Below, piece by piece: positions 7,946 to 16,277 of a stretch of 64,000 bases of DNA; the stretch's first letter is position 1, and each line of letters opens with the position of its first letter. A model generated the notes under the pieces. That model made no database searches, was not told the DNA's origin, and saw nothing but the letters and a program-made list of their open reading frames with translations. The DNA is from Aequorivita viscosa. Lineage in GTDB: Bacteria; Bacteroidota; Bacteroidia; Flavobacteriales; Flavobacteriaceae. The translations under genes and the position numbers were made by a program. The stretch spans positions 17,405 through 81,404 of the forward strand of contig NZ_FNNS01000017.1 in NCBI RefSeq assembly GCF_900106795.1. Reading direction: 5' to 3'.

Positions 7946-9277
7946 TTAAGCAGTTACAGTTTCATTTACTTTGAACCTAACTAGGCCATCTGTATCAATT
8001 TCTGTTAGGATAACTTCTTGTAACGTATTTACCAATGCAGGATTCCAAGGGGTTTTTACCTTCACATAGTTTTCGGTAAACCCGTGAATGTAACCTTGTT
8101 TGTTTTCTCCTTCAAAAAGAACTGTGCGCACCGTTCCTATTTGGCTCTCGTAAAATGCTCTTCGCTTTTTAACTGAAAGTCCGCGTAGCATCTTACTTCT
8201 TTTATTACGAACTTTTAATGGCACAATCCCGTCCATTTCGGCGGCAGGTGTATTATCCCTTTCAGAGTACGTAAAAACGTGGAGGTACGAAATGTTCAAC
8301 TCATTCAAAAAATGATACGTTTCTAAGAAGTGTTCATCCGTTTCACCAGGAAAACCAACGATTACATCAACCCCAATACAAGCATGAGGCATTAACTTCT
8401 TGATTCTTGAAACGCGCTCTACATAAAGCTCACTCATATACCGACGACGCATCAATTTAAGAATCTGATTAGATCCGCTTTGTAATGGAATGTGAAAATG
8501 CGGAACAAACGTTCTTGAATTTGAAACAAACTCTATGGTTTCATCTTTTAACAAATTAGGTTCAATAGACGAAATTCGTAGTCTTTCAATACCTTTTACT
8601 TCATCTAGTGCTTTTACTAATTCCAAAAAAGTGTGTTCGTGCTTTTTATTTCCAAATTCTCCTTTTCCATAATCACCAATATTTACACCCGTAAGGACAA
8701 TTTCCTTAATACCTTGTTGAGAGATTTCTAGAGCATTTTTCAATACATTTTCCAAGGTATCGCTCCTTGAAATTCCACGCGCTAGAGGTATAGTACAATA
8801 GGTACATTTATAATCGCAGCCGTCCTGAACTTTTAAAAAAGCACGCGTTCGGTCGCCAATAGAATAAGAACCTACATAAAAATCGGCTTCCCCTATTTCG
8901 CAGGAATGGACTTCTCCAAAATCGTTTTTAGTAAGATCATTGAGATAATCAGTTATTTTGAATTTTTCGGTTGCCCCTAAAACCAAATCCACACCATCCA
9001 CATCTGCAAGGTCTTGCGGTTTCAATTGTGCATAACATCCCACAGCTGCAACAAATGCGTTCGGATTTGCCTTCTGAGCCTGTTTTACAATAGTCTTAAA
9101 ACGCTTATCGGCATTTTCAGTAACGCTGCACGTATTAATTACATAAATATCGGCTTTATCGGTAAACTCTACACGATCGAACCCTTCATTTTCAAAACTT
9201 CGTGCAATAGTAGAAGTTTCACTAAAATTAAGCTTGCATCCTAAGGTGTAAAAGGCTACTTTTTTGGGTGATTCCAT
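7946..9277 (-). CDS. mtaB: tRNA t6A37 methylthiotransferase MtaB
   Basis: A radical-SAM enzyme that turns t6A at position 37 of ANN-decoding tRNAs into ms2t6A. The N-terminal MTTase domain has the cluster cysteines Cys14 (TLGCKLN), Cys50 (VINTCSV) and Cys81 (AVGCYAQ). The radical-SAM cluster is C154xxxC158xxC161 in DGCDYKCTYCTIP. The C-terminal third (KQGYIHGFTENYVKVKTPW) fits a TRAM RNA-binding domain. The MESPKKVAFYTLGCK opening is typical of MtaB rather than MiaB. The start is ATG at 9277 (443 residues). A longer frame reaching 9334 crosses the promoter element and is rejected. Confidence 0.93.
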   Translation of the reverse strand: MESPKKVAFYTLGCKLNFSETSTIARSFENEGFDRVEFTDKADIYVINTCSVTENADKRFKTIVKQAQKANPNAFVAAVGCYAQLKPQDLADVDGVDLVLGATEKFKITDYLNDLTKNDFGEVHSCEIGEADFYVGSYSIGDRTRAFLKVQDGCDYKCTYCTIPLARGISRSDTLENVLKNALEISQQGIKEIVLTGVNIGDYGKGEFGNKKHEHTFLELVKALDEVKGIERLRISSIEPNLLKDETIEFVSNSRTFVPHFHIPLQSGSNQILKLMRRRYMSELYVERVSRIKKLMPHACIGVDVIVGFPGETDEHFLETYHFLNELNISYLHVFTYSERDNTPAAEMDGIVPLKVRNKRSKMLRGLSVKKRRAFYESQIGTVRTVLFEGENKQGYIHGFTENYVKVKTPWNPALVNTLQEVILTEIDTDGLVRFKVNETVTA

Positions 9278-9303
9278 TGTTGTGCTTTTGGATATTGAGG
9301 GTG

Positions 9304-9311
9304 CAAAAATA
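9304..9311 (-). promoter_or_regulatory. mtaB promoter -7 element
   Basis: On the minus strand this reads TATTTTTG, 26 bases before the ATG at 9277. It lies inside the longer alternative frame, so it decides the start. Confidence 0.65.
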
Positions 9312-9427
9312 CAAACTATTGAGCACGAATACACGGTTATTTATTTTCTAAACAATAATTACATCCTAAATACTTTAGATATTATCTTATCTTCGTAATT
9401 TCAAATTTCTGAAAGCCAAAAGCACCC

Positions 9428-11026
9428 ATGTATAGATTTTTTTTAGTCGCAATATTCGCTATCCCGCTTTTCTCGTGCGAGTACAAAACAGAAAGCGATC
9501 GCGACCACTTGGTTTTTCGATATAATGAACACGGTAATATACCAACATTAGACCCTGCCTTTGCTCGAAACCCACAAGCTATCTGGCCTGATAATCAACT
9601 TTATAATGGATTAATCCAACTCGATGACTCTTTAAATATTAAACCCGACATCGCAAAACGATGGATTATTGACGATTCAACTTCTACCTACACTTTCCAT
9701 CTCAGAAACGATGTTTATTTTCATAAAAACATAGTGTTTGGAAAAGACTCAACACGGACGGTAAAAGCCTCAGATTTTGTGTACAGTTTCAACAGATTGA
9801 CTGATGAAAAAGTAGCATCTTCGGGCAGTTGGGTTATGAATTATGTTGAACGCTACGAGGCCAAGGACGATACTACTTTCGTTATTCAACTAAAACAACC
9901 TTTTCCTGCATTTTTAGGCTTGCTCTCTATGCGATATTGCTCCGTTGTCCCCAAAGAAGCTGTTGATTTTTATGGCAATGAATTTCGAAGAAATCCTGTA
10001 GGAACAGGTCCCTTTCAGTTTAAAATGTGGGAAGAAAACGTGAAATTGGTCTTTAGAAAAAATCCGTTATATTTTGAAAAAGATAAAAACGGCACTCGTC
10101 TACCTTATCTCGAAGCCGTTGCCATAACTTTCTTACCCGATAAACAAAGTGAGTTTCTACAATTCGCACAAGGGAAATTAGATTTCATTTCAGGATTAGA
10201 TAATAGTTATAAAGATGAGCTTTTAACCACAAGCGGTGAGCTTCAGCCAAAATATCACGATGTCGCTTATATGGTTACAGGCCCATATTTAAATACAGAA
10301 TATCTTGGTTTTTATTTAAAAACAAACTCATCAGAAATACAAAGTCAAGCCTTGCGACAAGCTATAAACTATGGTTTCGACAGGCAGAAAATGGTGACTT
10401 ATTTACGAAACGGAATGGGAATTCCAGCAGTTCACGGTTTTATTCCAAAAGGTTTACCTGGATATGAAGAAATTGAAGGCTATTCGTATCGGCCAGAAAA
10501 GGCGAAACAATTGATTCAACACTACATTGAAGAAACTGGAAACCAAAAGCCAAAAATCACGATTGGAACAAATAGTCAGTATTTGGATTTGTGCGAATAC
10601 ATTCAACGAGAACTAGAAAAAATTGGAATAGCTGTAACGATTGACGTAATGCCACCTTCAACACTAAGGCAAATGAAGAGCAGTGGCGAATTAGATATTT
10701 TTAGAGGTAGTTGGATAGCCGATTATCCCGATGCAGAAAATTATCTTTCGCTATTTTACAGTCCGAATTTCGCGCCAAACGGCCCAAATTATTTTCATTT
10801 TAAGAATGAAATATATGACAGTCTGTATCAGAAATCGCTATTAATTTCAGACATTGACGAAAGAAAGGTACTCTATGTAAAAATGGACTCCATAATTGTA
10901 GAAGAAGCGCCAGTAGTTCCTTTATTTTATGATATGGCGGTACGTTTTGTAAATAAAAAAGTAAGCGGATTAGGCATTAATCCGCAGAACTTTTTGATTT
11001 TGAAATATGTAAAGAAGACTCGTTGA
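9428..11026 (+). CDS. Peptide/oligopeptide-binding lipoprotein of an ABC importer (SBP family 5)
   Basis: A 532-residue solute-binding protein of the DppA/OppA family. The signal peptide ends in a lipobox (IPLFSC, Cys17), so it is anchored to a membrane as a lipoprotein. Family features seen: the early segment PTLDPAFARNPQ, SDFVYSFNRL, NPVGTGPFQFKMW, the hinge-like region with ALRQAINYGFDRQKM, and C-terminal SWIADYPDAENYL. No permease or ATPase genes are adjacent, so the transporter core is encoded elsewhere. It is divergent from mtaB. Confidence 0.92.
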   Translation: MYRFFLVAIFAIPLFSCEYKTESDRDHLVFRYNEHGNIPTLDPAFARNPQAIWPDNQLYNGLIQLDDSLNIKPDIAKRWIIDDSTSTYTFHLRNDVYFHKNIVFGKDSTRTVKASDFVYSFNRLTDEKVASSGSWVMNYVERYEAKDDTTFVIQLKQPFPAFLGLLSMRYCSVVPKEAVDFYGNEFRRNPVGTGPFQFKMWEENVKLVFRKNPLYFEKDKNGTRLPYLEAVAITFLPDKQSEFLQFAQGKLDFISGLDNSYKDELLTTSGELQPKYHDVAYMVTGPYLNTEYLGFYLKTNSSEIQSQALRQAINYGFDRQKMVTYLRNGMGIPAVHGFIPKGLPGYEEIEGYSYRPEKAKQLIQHYIEETGNQKPKITIGTNSQYLDLCEYIQRELEKIGIAVTIDVMPPSTLRQMKSSGELDIFRGSWIADYPDAENYLSLFYSPNFAPNGPNYFHFKNEIYDSLYQKSLLISDIDERKVLYVKMDSIIVEEAPVVPLFYDMAVRFVNKKVSGLGINPQNFLILKYVKKTR

Positions 11027-11095
11027 AGAAGATGAAGTTGAAATGGGCGAAGTCGCAATACAGCTAAAGCTTCGCTTGCGCATATGTTGCAAAGA

Positions 11096-12271
11096 CTAAT
11101 CTTTTCTCCACGCTGATGTTTCCTCAAAAACGTGCTCCAAGATTTTAATATCCATTTCGGATAGCTCAACTTTTCGACGACTCATAACTACTTTTGCTAC
11201 TTCAAAGGCCTTATCTGTTTTATAGGTTGTAAAGCCTCCACTACCACCCCAACTAAAGCTCGGAATAAAGTTTCGCGGAAATCCACTTCCAAAAATATTC
11301 GCACTAACGCCGACTACAGTACCTGTATTAAACATTGTATTTATTCCACACTTACTATGGTCACCCATCATTAAGCCACAAAACTGAAGTCCGGTTTTTG
11401 CAAATCGTTTAGTTTCATAATCCCACAAACGTACTTCGGCATAATTATTTTTAAGATTTGAATTGTTTGTATCGGCGCCCAAATTACACCATTCACCCAA
11501 AACTGAATTCCCAAGAAACCCGTCGTGTCCTTTATTTGAATATCCAAAAATTATCGAATTACTAACCTCTCCCCCAACTTTACTATGCGGTCCAATGGTG
11601 GTTCCAGAATATATCTTGGCTCCCATTTTTAAGGTAGCGTGTTCACAAAGCGCAAAAGGGCCGCGTACTAATGCACCTTCCATTATTTCGGCATCTTTTC
11701 CTATATAAATTGGGCCTTCAGAAGCATTTAATGTACAAAACTCAATAGTAGCACCTTCTTCAATAAAAATATTCTTTGGGTTTTTAGCCCAAATGCCTTC
11801 AGGAATTGGTTCAGACTCTCGTCCTTCCGTTAACATTTCAAAGTCGCGTTTTATAGCCTCTGCATTTTTTGAAAAAATATCCCACGTGTGTTCAATTCGC
11901 AATACATCGTTATAAGCATATTGAATAACATCAAAAGTTTCGAAATCTACTTCCTGCCCTTCGCTAGCAAAAAAAGCAATTGGCTCTTCTTCAAAAAACA
12001 CAGCTTGGTTTTCTTCTAATCCTTTCACAATATTGGCTAAATTTTCTGAAGGTAAGAAAGAAGCGTTTATAAGAATATTTTTTTCGAGTTCAACAAACGG
12101 ATATTTATCCGAAAGGTAATCTTCAGTTACAGTAGAGGTGGTAAATCCCAAAAGATGTTCCCATTTTTCACGAATAGTTAAAATTCCAATTCGAATATCG
12201 GCTACTGGACGCGTAAAAGTAAATGGAAGTAATTGGTTTCGGACGTTGCCATCAAAGAGAATGTAGTTCAT
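11096..12271 (-). CDS. Bacteroidota-type GlmU family protein (nucleotidyltransferase plus left-handed beta-helix)
   Basis: A 391-residue protein of the alternative GlmU group found in Bacteroidota, thought to make UDP-GlcNAc from glucosamine-1-phosphate. The N-terminal half begins NYILFDGNVRNQLLPFTFTRP, a diverged nucleotidyltransferase. From about residue 165 hexapeptide repeats form a left-handed beta-helix (IFIEEGATIEF, IYIGKDAEIMEGALVRGP, TLKMGAKIYSGTTIGPHSKVGGEV). The repeat part continues with SIIFGYSNKGHDGFLGNSVLGEWCNLGA. It is convergent with the peptide-binding lipoprotein gene. Assignment to cell-wall sugar activation is by family. Confidence 0.85.
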   Translation of the reverse strand: MNYILFDGNVRNQLLPFTFTRPVADIRIGILTIREKWEHLLGFTTSTVTEDYLSDKYPFVELEKNILINASFLPSENLANIVKGLEENQAVFFEEEPIAFFASEGQEVDFETFDVIQYAYNDVLRIEHTWDIFSKNAEAIKRDFEMLTEGRESEPIPEGIWAKNPKNIFIEEGATIEFCTLNASEGPIYIGKDAEIMEGALVRGPFALCEHATLKMGAKIYSGTTIGPHSKVGGEVSNSIIFGYSNKGHDGFLGNSVLGEWCNLGADTNNSNLKNNYAEVRLWDYETKRFAKTGLQFCGLMMGDHSKCGINTMFNTGTVVGVSANIFGSGFPRNFIPSFSWGGSGGFTTYKTDKAFEVAKVVMSRRKVELSEMDIKILEHVFEETSAWRKD

Positions 12272-12274
12272 TAT

Positions 12275-12302
12275 GATTTTGGATTTACGATTTTAGATTT
12301 AC
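12275..12302. repeat. 14-bp imperfect tandem repeat upstream of the glmU-like gene
   Basis: GATTTTGGATTTAC (12275-12288) is followed directly by GATTTTAGATTTAC (12289-12302), one mismatch. It begins four bases upstream of the glmU-like start codon, so it falls in that gene's leader. Similar A/T repeats occur between genes in flavobacteria. Confidence 0.7.
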
Positions 12303-12406
12303 GATTTCAATATTAAACCGCACCTATCAGTTTCAAATTCAATATTACAGAAAAAACAGCTAAATACAATTGGCTTGCGTTAGATATTGCATTATCAAAA
12401 CAAAAA

Positions 12407-12430
12407 AAGCCCTCGATTTCTCGAAGGCTT
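12407..12430 (-). terminator. Terminator of rpmE2
   Basis: A 10-bp stem with one mismatch pairs AAGCCCTCGA (12407-12416) and TCGAAGGCTT (12421-12430) around TTTC. A T-run follows on the minus strand. Confidence 0.75.
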
Positions 12431-12491
12431 AAATATTATCTAACTTAGAGGGTTAATACTTTCGATTTTATAATCGAAAATATATTGAAAC

Positions 12492-12767
12492 CTATTCTTC
12501 AGTCTTAGCTTTAGCTGATTTTTTAAACTTGTCGTATTTGTTTTTAAACTTGTCAATACGTCCTGCAGTATCGATAAGTTTCGCTTTTCCTGTATAGAAA
12601 GGATGTGAAGTACGTGAAATCTCCATTTTTACCAAAGGATACTCAACACCATCTACCTCAAGTGTTTCTTTTGTGTCAGCAGTTGATTTTGTAAGGAAAA
12701 CATCATCATTACTCATGTCCTTAAAAGCAACTATTCTATAATTCTCAGGGTGGATACCTTTTTTCAT
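12492..12767 (-). CDS. rpmE2: 50S ribosomal protein L31, type B
   Basis: A 91-residue protein starting [19 protein letters not shown], with the type B L31 motifs [28 protein letters not shown]. The zinc-binding cysteines of the type A (C+) form are absent, as expected for the C-minus paralog. It sits on the large subunit at the intersubunit bridge. It has a canonical promoter at 12821-12850 and a terminator at 12407-12430, so it is a single-gene unit. Confidence 0.96.
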   Translation of the reverse strand: MKKGIHPENYRIVAFKDMSNDDVFLTKSTADTKETLEVDGVEYPLVKMEISRTSHPFYTGKAKLIDTAGRIDKFKNKYDKFKKSAKAKTEE

Positions 12768-12820
12768 TACTCTAATTTTTTAAAAATACGCTCATCCGAA
12801 CCTTTTCGGAATTGAGTTTG

Positions 12821-12850
12821 CAAATTTAAGCAATAATTAGAATTCAGCAA
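12821..12850 (-). promoter_or_regulatory. rpmE2 promoter (-33 and -7)
   Basis: On the minus strand TTG (12848-12850) is followed after 19 bases by TAAATTTG (12821-12828), the Bacteroidota TTG-N19-TAnnTTTG form. Confidence 0.78.
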
Positions 12851-12907
12851 CAAAAATCTATACTTTTTTAAATCATTTTACAATAGTTAGCAAATGTAAC
12901 GTTTTAC

Positions 12908-12915
12908 TATCTTTG
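12908..12915 (+). promoter_or_regulatory. Promoter -7 element for the DUF4199/GT2 pair
   Basis: TATCTTTG matches TAnnTTTG and lies about 60 bases before the ATG at 12976. Confidence 0.5.
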
Positions 12916-12975
12916 TTTACTAACAACCAAACCTACCTGTTTAATAGTTAACAGGCCAAAAAAACCTTAATCAAA

Positions 12976-13506
12976 ATGGAAAACCAAGAACCCTCAATTA
13001 AAAAAATTGCTCTTAATTACGGTATTTTATTAGCACTACTCTCAATCGTTACTCAAGTAATTTCATATGTACTCGATGTACACGTAGACCGCCCTTGGTG
13101 GCTAACTGTTTTACAACTTGTAATCTCTATTGGTGTTGTTGTCATGGGTCTCAACGCTTTTAGATCTGCGAACCAAGGTTACCTAACACTTGTGCAAGCT
13201 CTTAAAATTGGAGTTGCTATTAGTTTAATAGCTGGAGTTATTGCTGTGTTATTTAATTATATCTTTATGAATTATATCGATCCTGATTATATTCAAAAAG
13301 CAATGGATTTTTCCCGAGAACAAATGTTAAACCAAAACCCGGACATGTCTCAAGAACAAATTGATATGGCTATGAATATGTCTTCTAAACTAATGACTCC
13401 AGTAATAATGGCAGCATTTTCATTAATTAGTTCATTATTTTTCGGATTCATTATTTCACTTATTGCGGGTTTAATATTGAAAAGAAATCCACCAAAGCCA
13501 TTTTAA
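12976..13506 (+). CDS. DUF4199 domain membrane protein
   Basis: A 176-residue protein with four predicted membrane helices (about 10-30, 42-60, 74-96 and 144-168), between which lies a Met/Gln-rich loop (FSREQMLNQNPDMSQEQID). The layout, with A-L-K-I-G-V-A-I-S in the third helix, is that of DUF4199 proteins, a Bacteroidota family of unknown function. The GT2 gene starts 7 bases after its stop, so the two are probably co-transcribed. A second DUF4199 gene lies at 25760-26248. Confidence 0.88.
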   Translation: MENQEPSIKKIALNYGILLALLSIVTQVISYVLDVHVDRPWWLTVLQLVISIGVVVMGLNAFRSANQGYLTLVQALKIGVAISLIAGVIAVLFNYIFMNYIDPDYIQKAMDFSREQMLNQNPDMSQEQIDMAMNMSSKLMTPVIMAAFSLISSLFFGFIISLIAGLILKRNPPKPF

Positions 13507-13513
13507 AAACTGA

Positions 13514-14470
13514 ATGAACCTTTCTATTGTCATCCCACTTCTAAACGAAGAAGAATCACTTAATGAATTATACCATTGGATTGCATCCGTCATGCAATCC
13601 AATGGTTTTTCATACGAGCTTATTTTTATAGACGACGGTAGTAATGACGGTTCGTGGAATATCATTGAATCACTTTCTAAAAAACATTCTGAAGTAAAAG
13701 GAATTCGTTTTCAGAAGAATTACGGAAAATCGCAAGCTTTACACGCAGGATTTTCCATTGCGCAAGGCAGTGTTGTTATAACAATGGATGCCGATTTACA
13801 GGACAGCCCAGAGGAAATCCCCGAAATGTATAGATTGGTTACCGATGAAGGCTTCGACCTTATATCGGGTTGGAAAAAGAAGCGATACGATTCTGTGCTA
13901 AGTAAAAACCTTCCTTCTAAATTATTCAATTACGTAGCTAGAAAAACTTCTGGTGTTAAGTTACACGACTTTAATTGTGGCTTAAAAGCTTATAAAAAAG
14001 ATGTAGTAAAAGCTATTGAAGTAACTGGCGAAATGCACCGATACATTCCTGTTCTCGCTAAAAACGCAGGCTTCACTAAAATTTCGGAAATACCAGTACA
14101 GCATCAAGCTAGAAAATACGGAAGTACCAAATTTGGGGCAGAACGCTTTATTCGCGGTTTTCTCGACTTAATTACCATTTGGTTTTTATCCCGTTTTGGA
14201 AAACGACCTATGCACCTATTTGGCGCGTGGGGAGCCACTATGCACATTATTGGTTTTTTTCTGGCAATTTATTTAGGTGTCGACAAATTATTTTTAAACC
14301 CGCATGGAAGATTGATAGCGGAGCGACCACAGTTTTTTATAGCACTTACTGCTATGATTTTAGGTACACAACTTTTTTTAGCTGGATTTTTGGGCGAATT
14401 AATCCTTCGAAGCAAAAAAGATTCACAAAACTACATTATTAAGGAAGCTACTACTGGCGAAAACACATAA
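13514..14470 (+). CDS. Glycosyltransferase family 2, GtrB/DPM1-like with two C-terminal helices
   Basis: A 318-residue GT-A enzyme. It opens LSIVIPLLNEEESL, has the nucleotide-binding pair Asp40-Asp41 in FIDDGSNDGSW, and the metal-binding DADLQDSPEEIP. The acceptor region is HDFNCGLKAYKKDV...HRYIPVLAKNAGF. Two membrane helices follow (about 230-255 and 270-295), as in GtrB/DPM1-like enzymes that transfer a sugar from a nucleotide donor to a polyprenyl phosphate on the cytoplasmic face. A perfect 14-bp inverted repeat lies within codons 20-31. Donor and product cannot be read from sequence. Confidence 0.9.
   Translation: MNLSIVIPLLNEEESLNELYHWIASVMQSNGFSYELIFIDDGSNDGSWNIIESLSKKHSEVKGIRFQKNYGKSQALHAGFSIAQGSVVITMDADLQDSPEEIPEMYRLVTDEGFDLISGWKKKRYDSVLSKNLPSKLFNYVARKTSGVKLHDFNCGLKAYKKDVVKAIEVTGEMHRYIPVLAKNAGFTKISEIPVQHQARKYGSTKFGAERFIRGFLDLITIWFLSRFGKRPMHLFGAWGATMHIIGFFLAIYLGVDKLFLNPHGRLIAERPQFFIALTAMILGTQLFLAGFLGELILRSKKDSQNYIIKEATTGENT
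13573..13605 (+). repeat. Perfect 14-bp inverted repeat inside the GT2 coding region
   Basis: CCATTGGATTGCAT (13573-13586) pairs with ATGCAATCCAATGG (13592-13605) around a 5-nt loop. It lies 60 bases into the gene and would form a strong mRNA hairpin. There is no T-run. Confidence 0.9.
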
Positions 14471-14535
14471 AGCTATCGTAAACCAAACTTTAACGACTTT
14501 AGCGCACTTATAACTTTAAGCACTTATTTTATTCC

Positions 14536-14543
14536 TATTTTTG
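14536..14543 (+). promoter_or_regulatory. Promoter -7 element for the phosphohexomutase/ABC operon
   Basis: TATTTTTG matches TAnnTTTG. It ends 18 bases before ATG 14562 and overlaps a longer frame opening with TTG at 14541, which is therefore rejected. Confidence 0.65.
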
Positions 14544-14561
14544 CAAATTAAATTAAGCGAA

Positions 14562-16277
14562 ATGATTTACGTAGATCCAAAAATATTAGCTCGAGTTAAC
14601 AAATGGCTCACACCGTTTTTTGATGAAAAAACCCAAACCGAAATTAAGGAAATGATCGCTCGCGATCCTGAAAAACTTGAAGATAGTTTTTACAAAAACC
14701 TAGAATTCGGGACTGGTGGTATGCGAGGAATAATGGGTCACGGAGATAACAGAATCAATAAATATACTTTGGGCAAAAATACCCAAGGCCTTTCCAATTA
14801 TTTGCGAAAACGATTTCCCGGTAAAAACATTAAAGTTGCAATAGCATTTGACTGTAGACATAACAGTAAGGAGTTTGCAAAATTCGTAGCCGATGTTTTC
14901 TCAGCAAATGGTATAAAAGTTTTCCTTTTTTCTGAATTAAGACCTACACCAGAGTTATCTTTTGCGGTGAAGTATTTAGATTGCCAAGCTGGAATCGTCT
15001 TAACCGCATCTCATAACCCGCCTGAATATAACGGTTACAAAGTTTATTTGGAAGATGGAGGCCAGCTAGTATCACCTCAAGATAAGGAAGTAGTTGCCGA
15101 AATAAATTCATTGCAATATCAAGATGTAAACTTTGGAGCAAATGAAAATTTCATTGAATTTATTGATTCGGAAGTCGATGAAGCTTTTGCGGCGGCTTCT
15201 ATTAAAAATGGCACTTTCGGAACATCTAAGGAAGCAAGGGAAAATTTAAAAATAGCTTTCACTTCCCTTCACGGAACTTCCATTACTATGATTCCCAAAG
15301 TTCTCGAACAAGCTGGATATACCAACGTTTCGATAGTTAAGGAACAGGCAGAGCCCGATGGCGATTTCCCAACTGTAAAATCTCCAAACCCAGAAGAGCC
15401 TGCTGCGTTGAAAATGGCTTTAGAACTGGCCGATAAGGAAAATTCGGATATTGTTATCGGAACCGATCCAGATAGCGACCGCTTGGGCATTGCTGTTAGA
15501 AATGATAAAGGAGAAATGCAGCTTCTCAACGGAAACCAAACCATGGTGCTAATGACACATTTCCTTTTAGAACAATGGAAAAAAGCAGGAAAGCTAAACG
15601 GCAAACAATTTGTTGCTTCTACAATTGTATCAACTCCCATGGTCGAAAAAATAGCTGAACATTATAATGTGAATTATTTGGAAGGACTTACAGGTTTTAA
15701 ATGGATTGCTAAAATGATTAAAGACCACCCTGAGCTTGAGTTTATTGGTGGTGGCGAAGAAAGCTTTGGTTATTTGGTAGGCGATTTTGTGAGAGACAAA
15801 GATGCTGTTACCGCTACCCTACTCGCTTGCGAAATAGCTGCTCAGAAAAAAGCTGAAGGCAGTAGCATGTATAACTATTTAAAGGAAGTTTACAATCAAT
15901 TTGGAAACTATCGGGAGCACTTAATTTCAATTACCAAAAAAGGGAAAAAAGGTGCCGAAGAAATATCCGAAATGATGAAATCGCTCCGGGAAAACCCATT
16001 TAAAGAAATTGCTGGCAGCAAAGTGGTTCGGATGGACGATATTTTAAAAGATGAATGCACAGACTTTATTACGGGAAAAACTTCCGCATTAAATTTACCT
16101 AAATCGAATGTTTTAATTTATTTTACTGAAGACGGAAGTAAAATAGCCGCTCGACCAAGTGGAACGGAGCCAAAAATAAAATTCTATATCAGTGTTAATA
16201 CTATCGAAAAAGAGAACTTCACTGAAACACTTCAAAAGAAAATTGATGCTATAGCGGCACAACTAAACGTTAATTAA
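14562..16277 (+). CDS. Phosphohexomutase (phosphoglucomutase/phosphomannomutase family)
   Basis: Moves a phosphate between C1 and C6 of hexose phosphates. This 571-residue protein has the four-domain alpha-D-phosphohexomutase plan. The N-terminal GTGGMRGIMG is typical of the PGM2-like branch. The phosphoserine loop is TASHNP with Ser150. The magnesium loop is GTDPDSDR with Asp302, Asp304 and Asp306. The sugar-specificity loop is GGGEESFGYLVGDFVRDKD, and the phosphate-binding loop RPSGTEPKIKFY lies near the C-terminus. The start is ATG at 14562. Its stop overlaps the next gene's ATG by one base (TAATG), which suggests translational coupling to the ABC transporter. Confidence 0.94.
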   Translation: MIYVDPKILARVNKWLTPFFDEKTQTEIKEMIARDPEKLEDSFYKNLEFGTGGMRGIMGHGDNRINKYTLGKNTQGLSNYLRKRFPGKNIKVAIAFDCRHNSKEFAKFVADVFSANGIKVFLFSELRPTPELSFAVKYLDCQAGIVLTASHNPPEYNGYKVYLEDGGQLVSPQDKEVVAEINSLQYQDVNFGANENFIEFIDSEVDEAFAAASIKNGTFGTSKEARENLKIAFTSLHGTSITMIPKVLEQAGYTNVSIVKEQAEPDGDFPTVKSPNPEEPAALKMALELADKENSDIVIGTDPDSDRLGIAVRNDKGEMQLLNGNQTMVLMTHFLLEQWKKAGKLNGKQFVASTIVSTPMVEKIAEHYNVNYLEGLTGFKWIAKMIKDHPELEFIGGGEESFGYLVGDFVRDKDAVTATLLACEIAAQKKAEGSSMYNYLKEVYNQFGNYREHLISITKKGKKGAEEISEMMKSLRENPFKEIAGSKVVRMDDILKDECTDFITGKTSALNLPKSNVLIYFTEDGSKIAARPSGTEPKIKFYISVNTIEKENFTETLQKKIDAIAAQLNVN

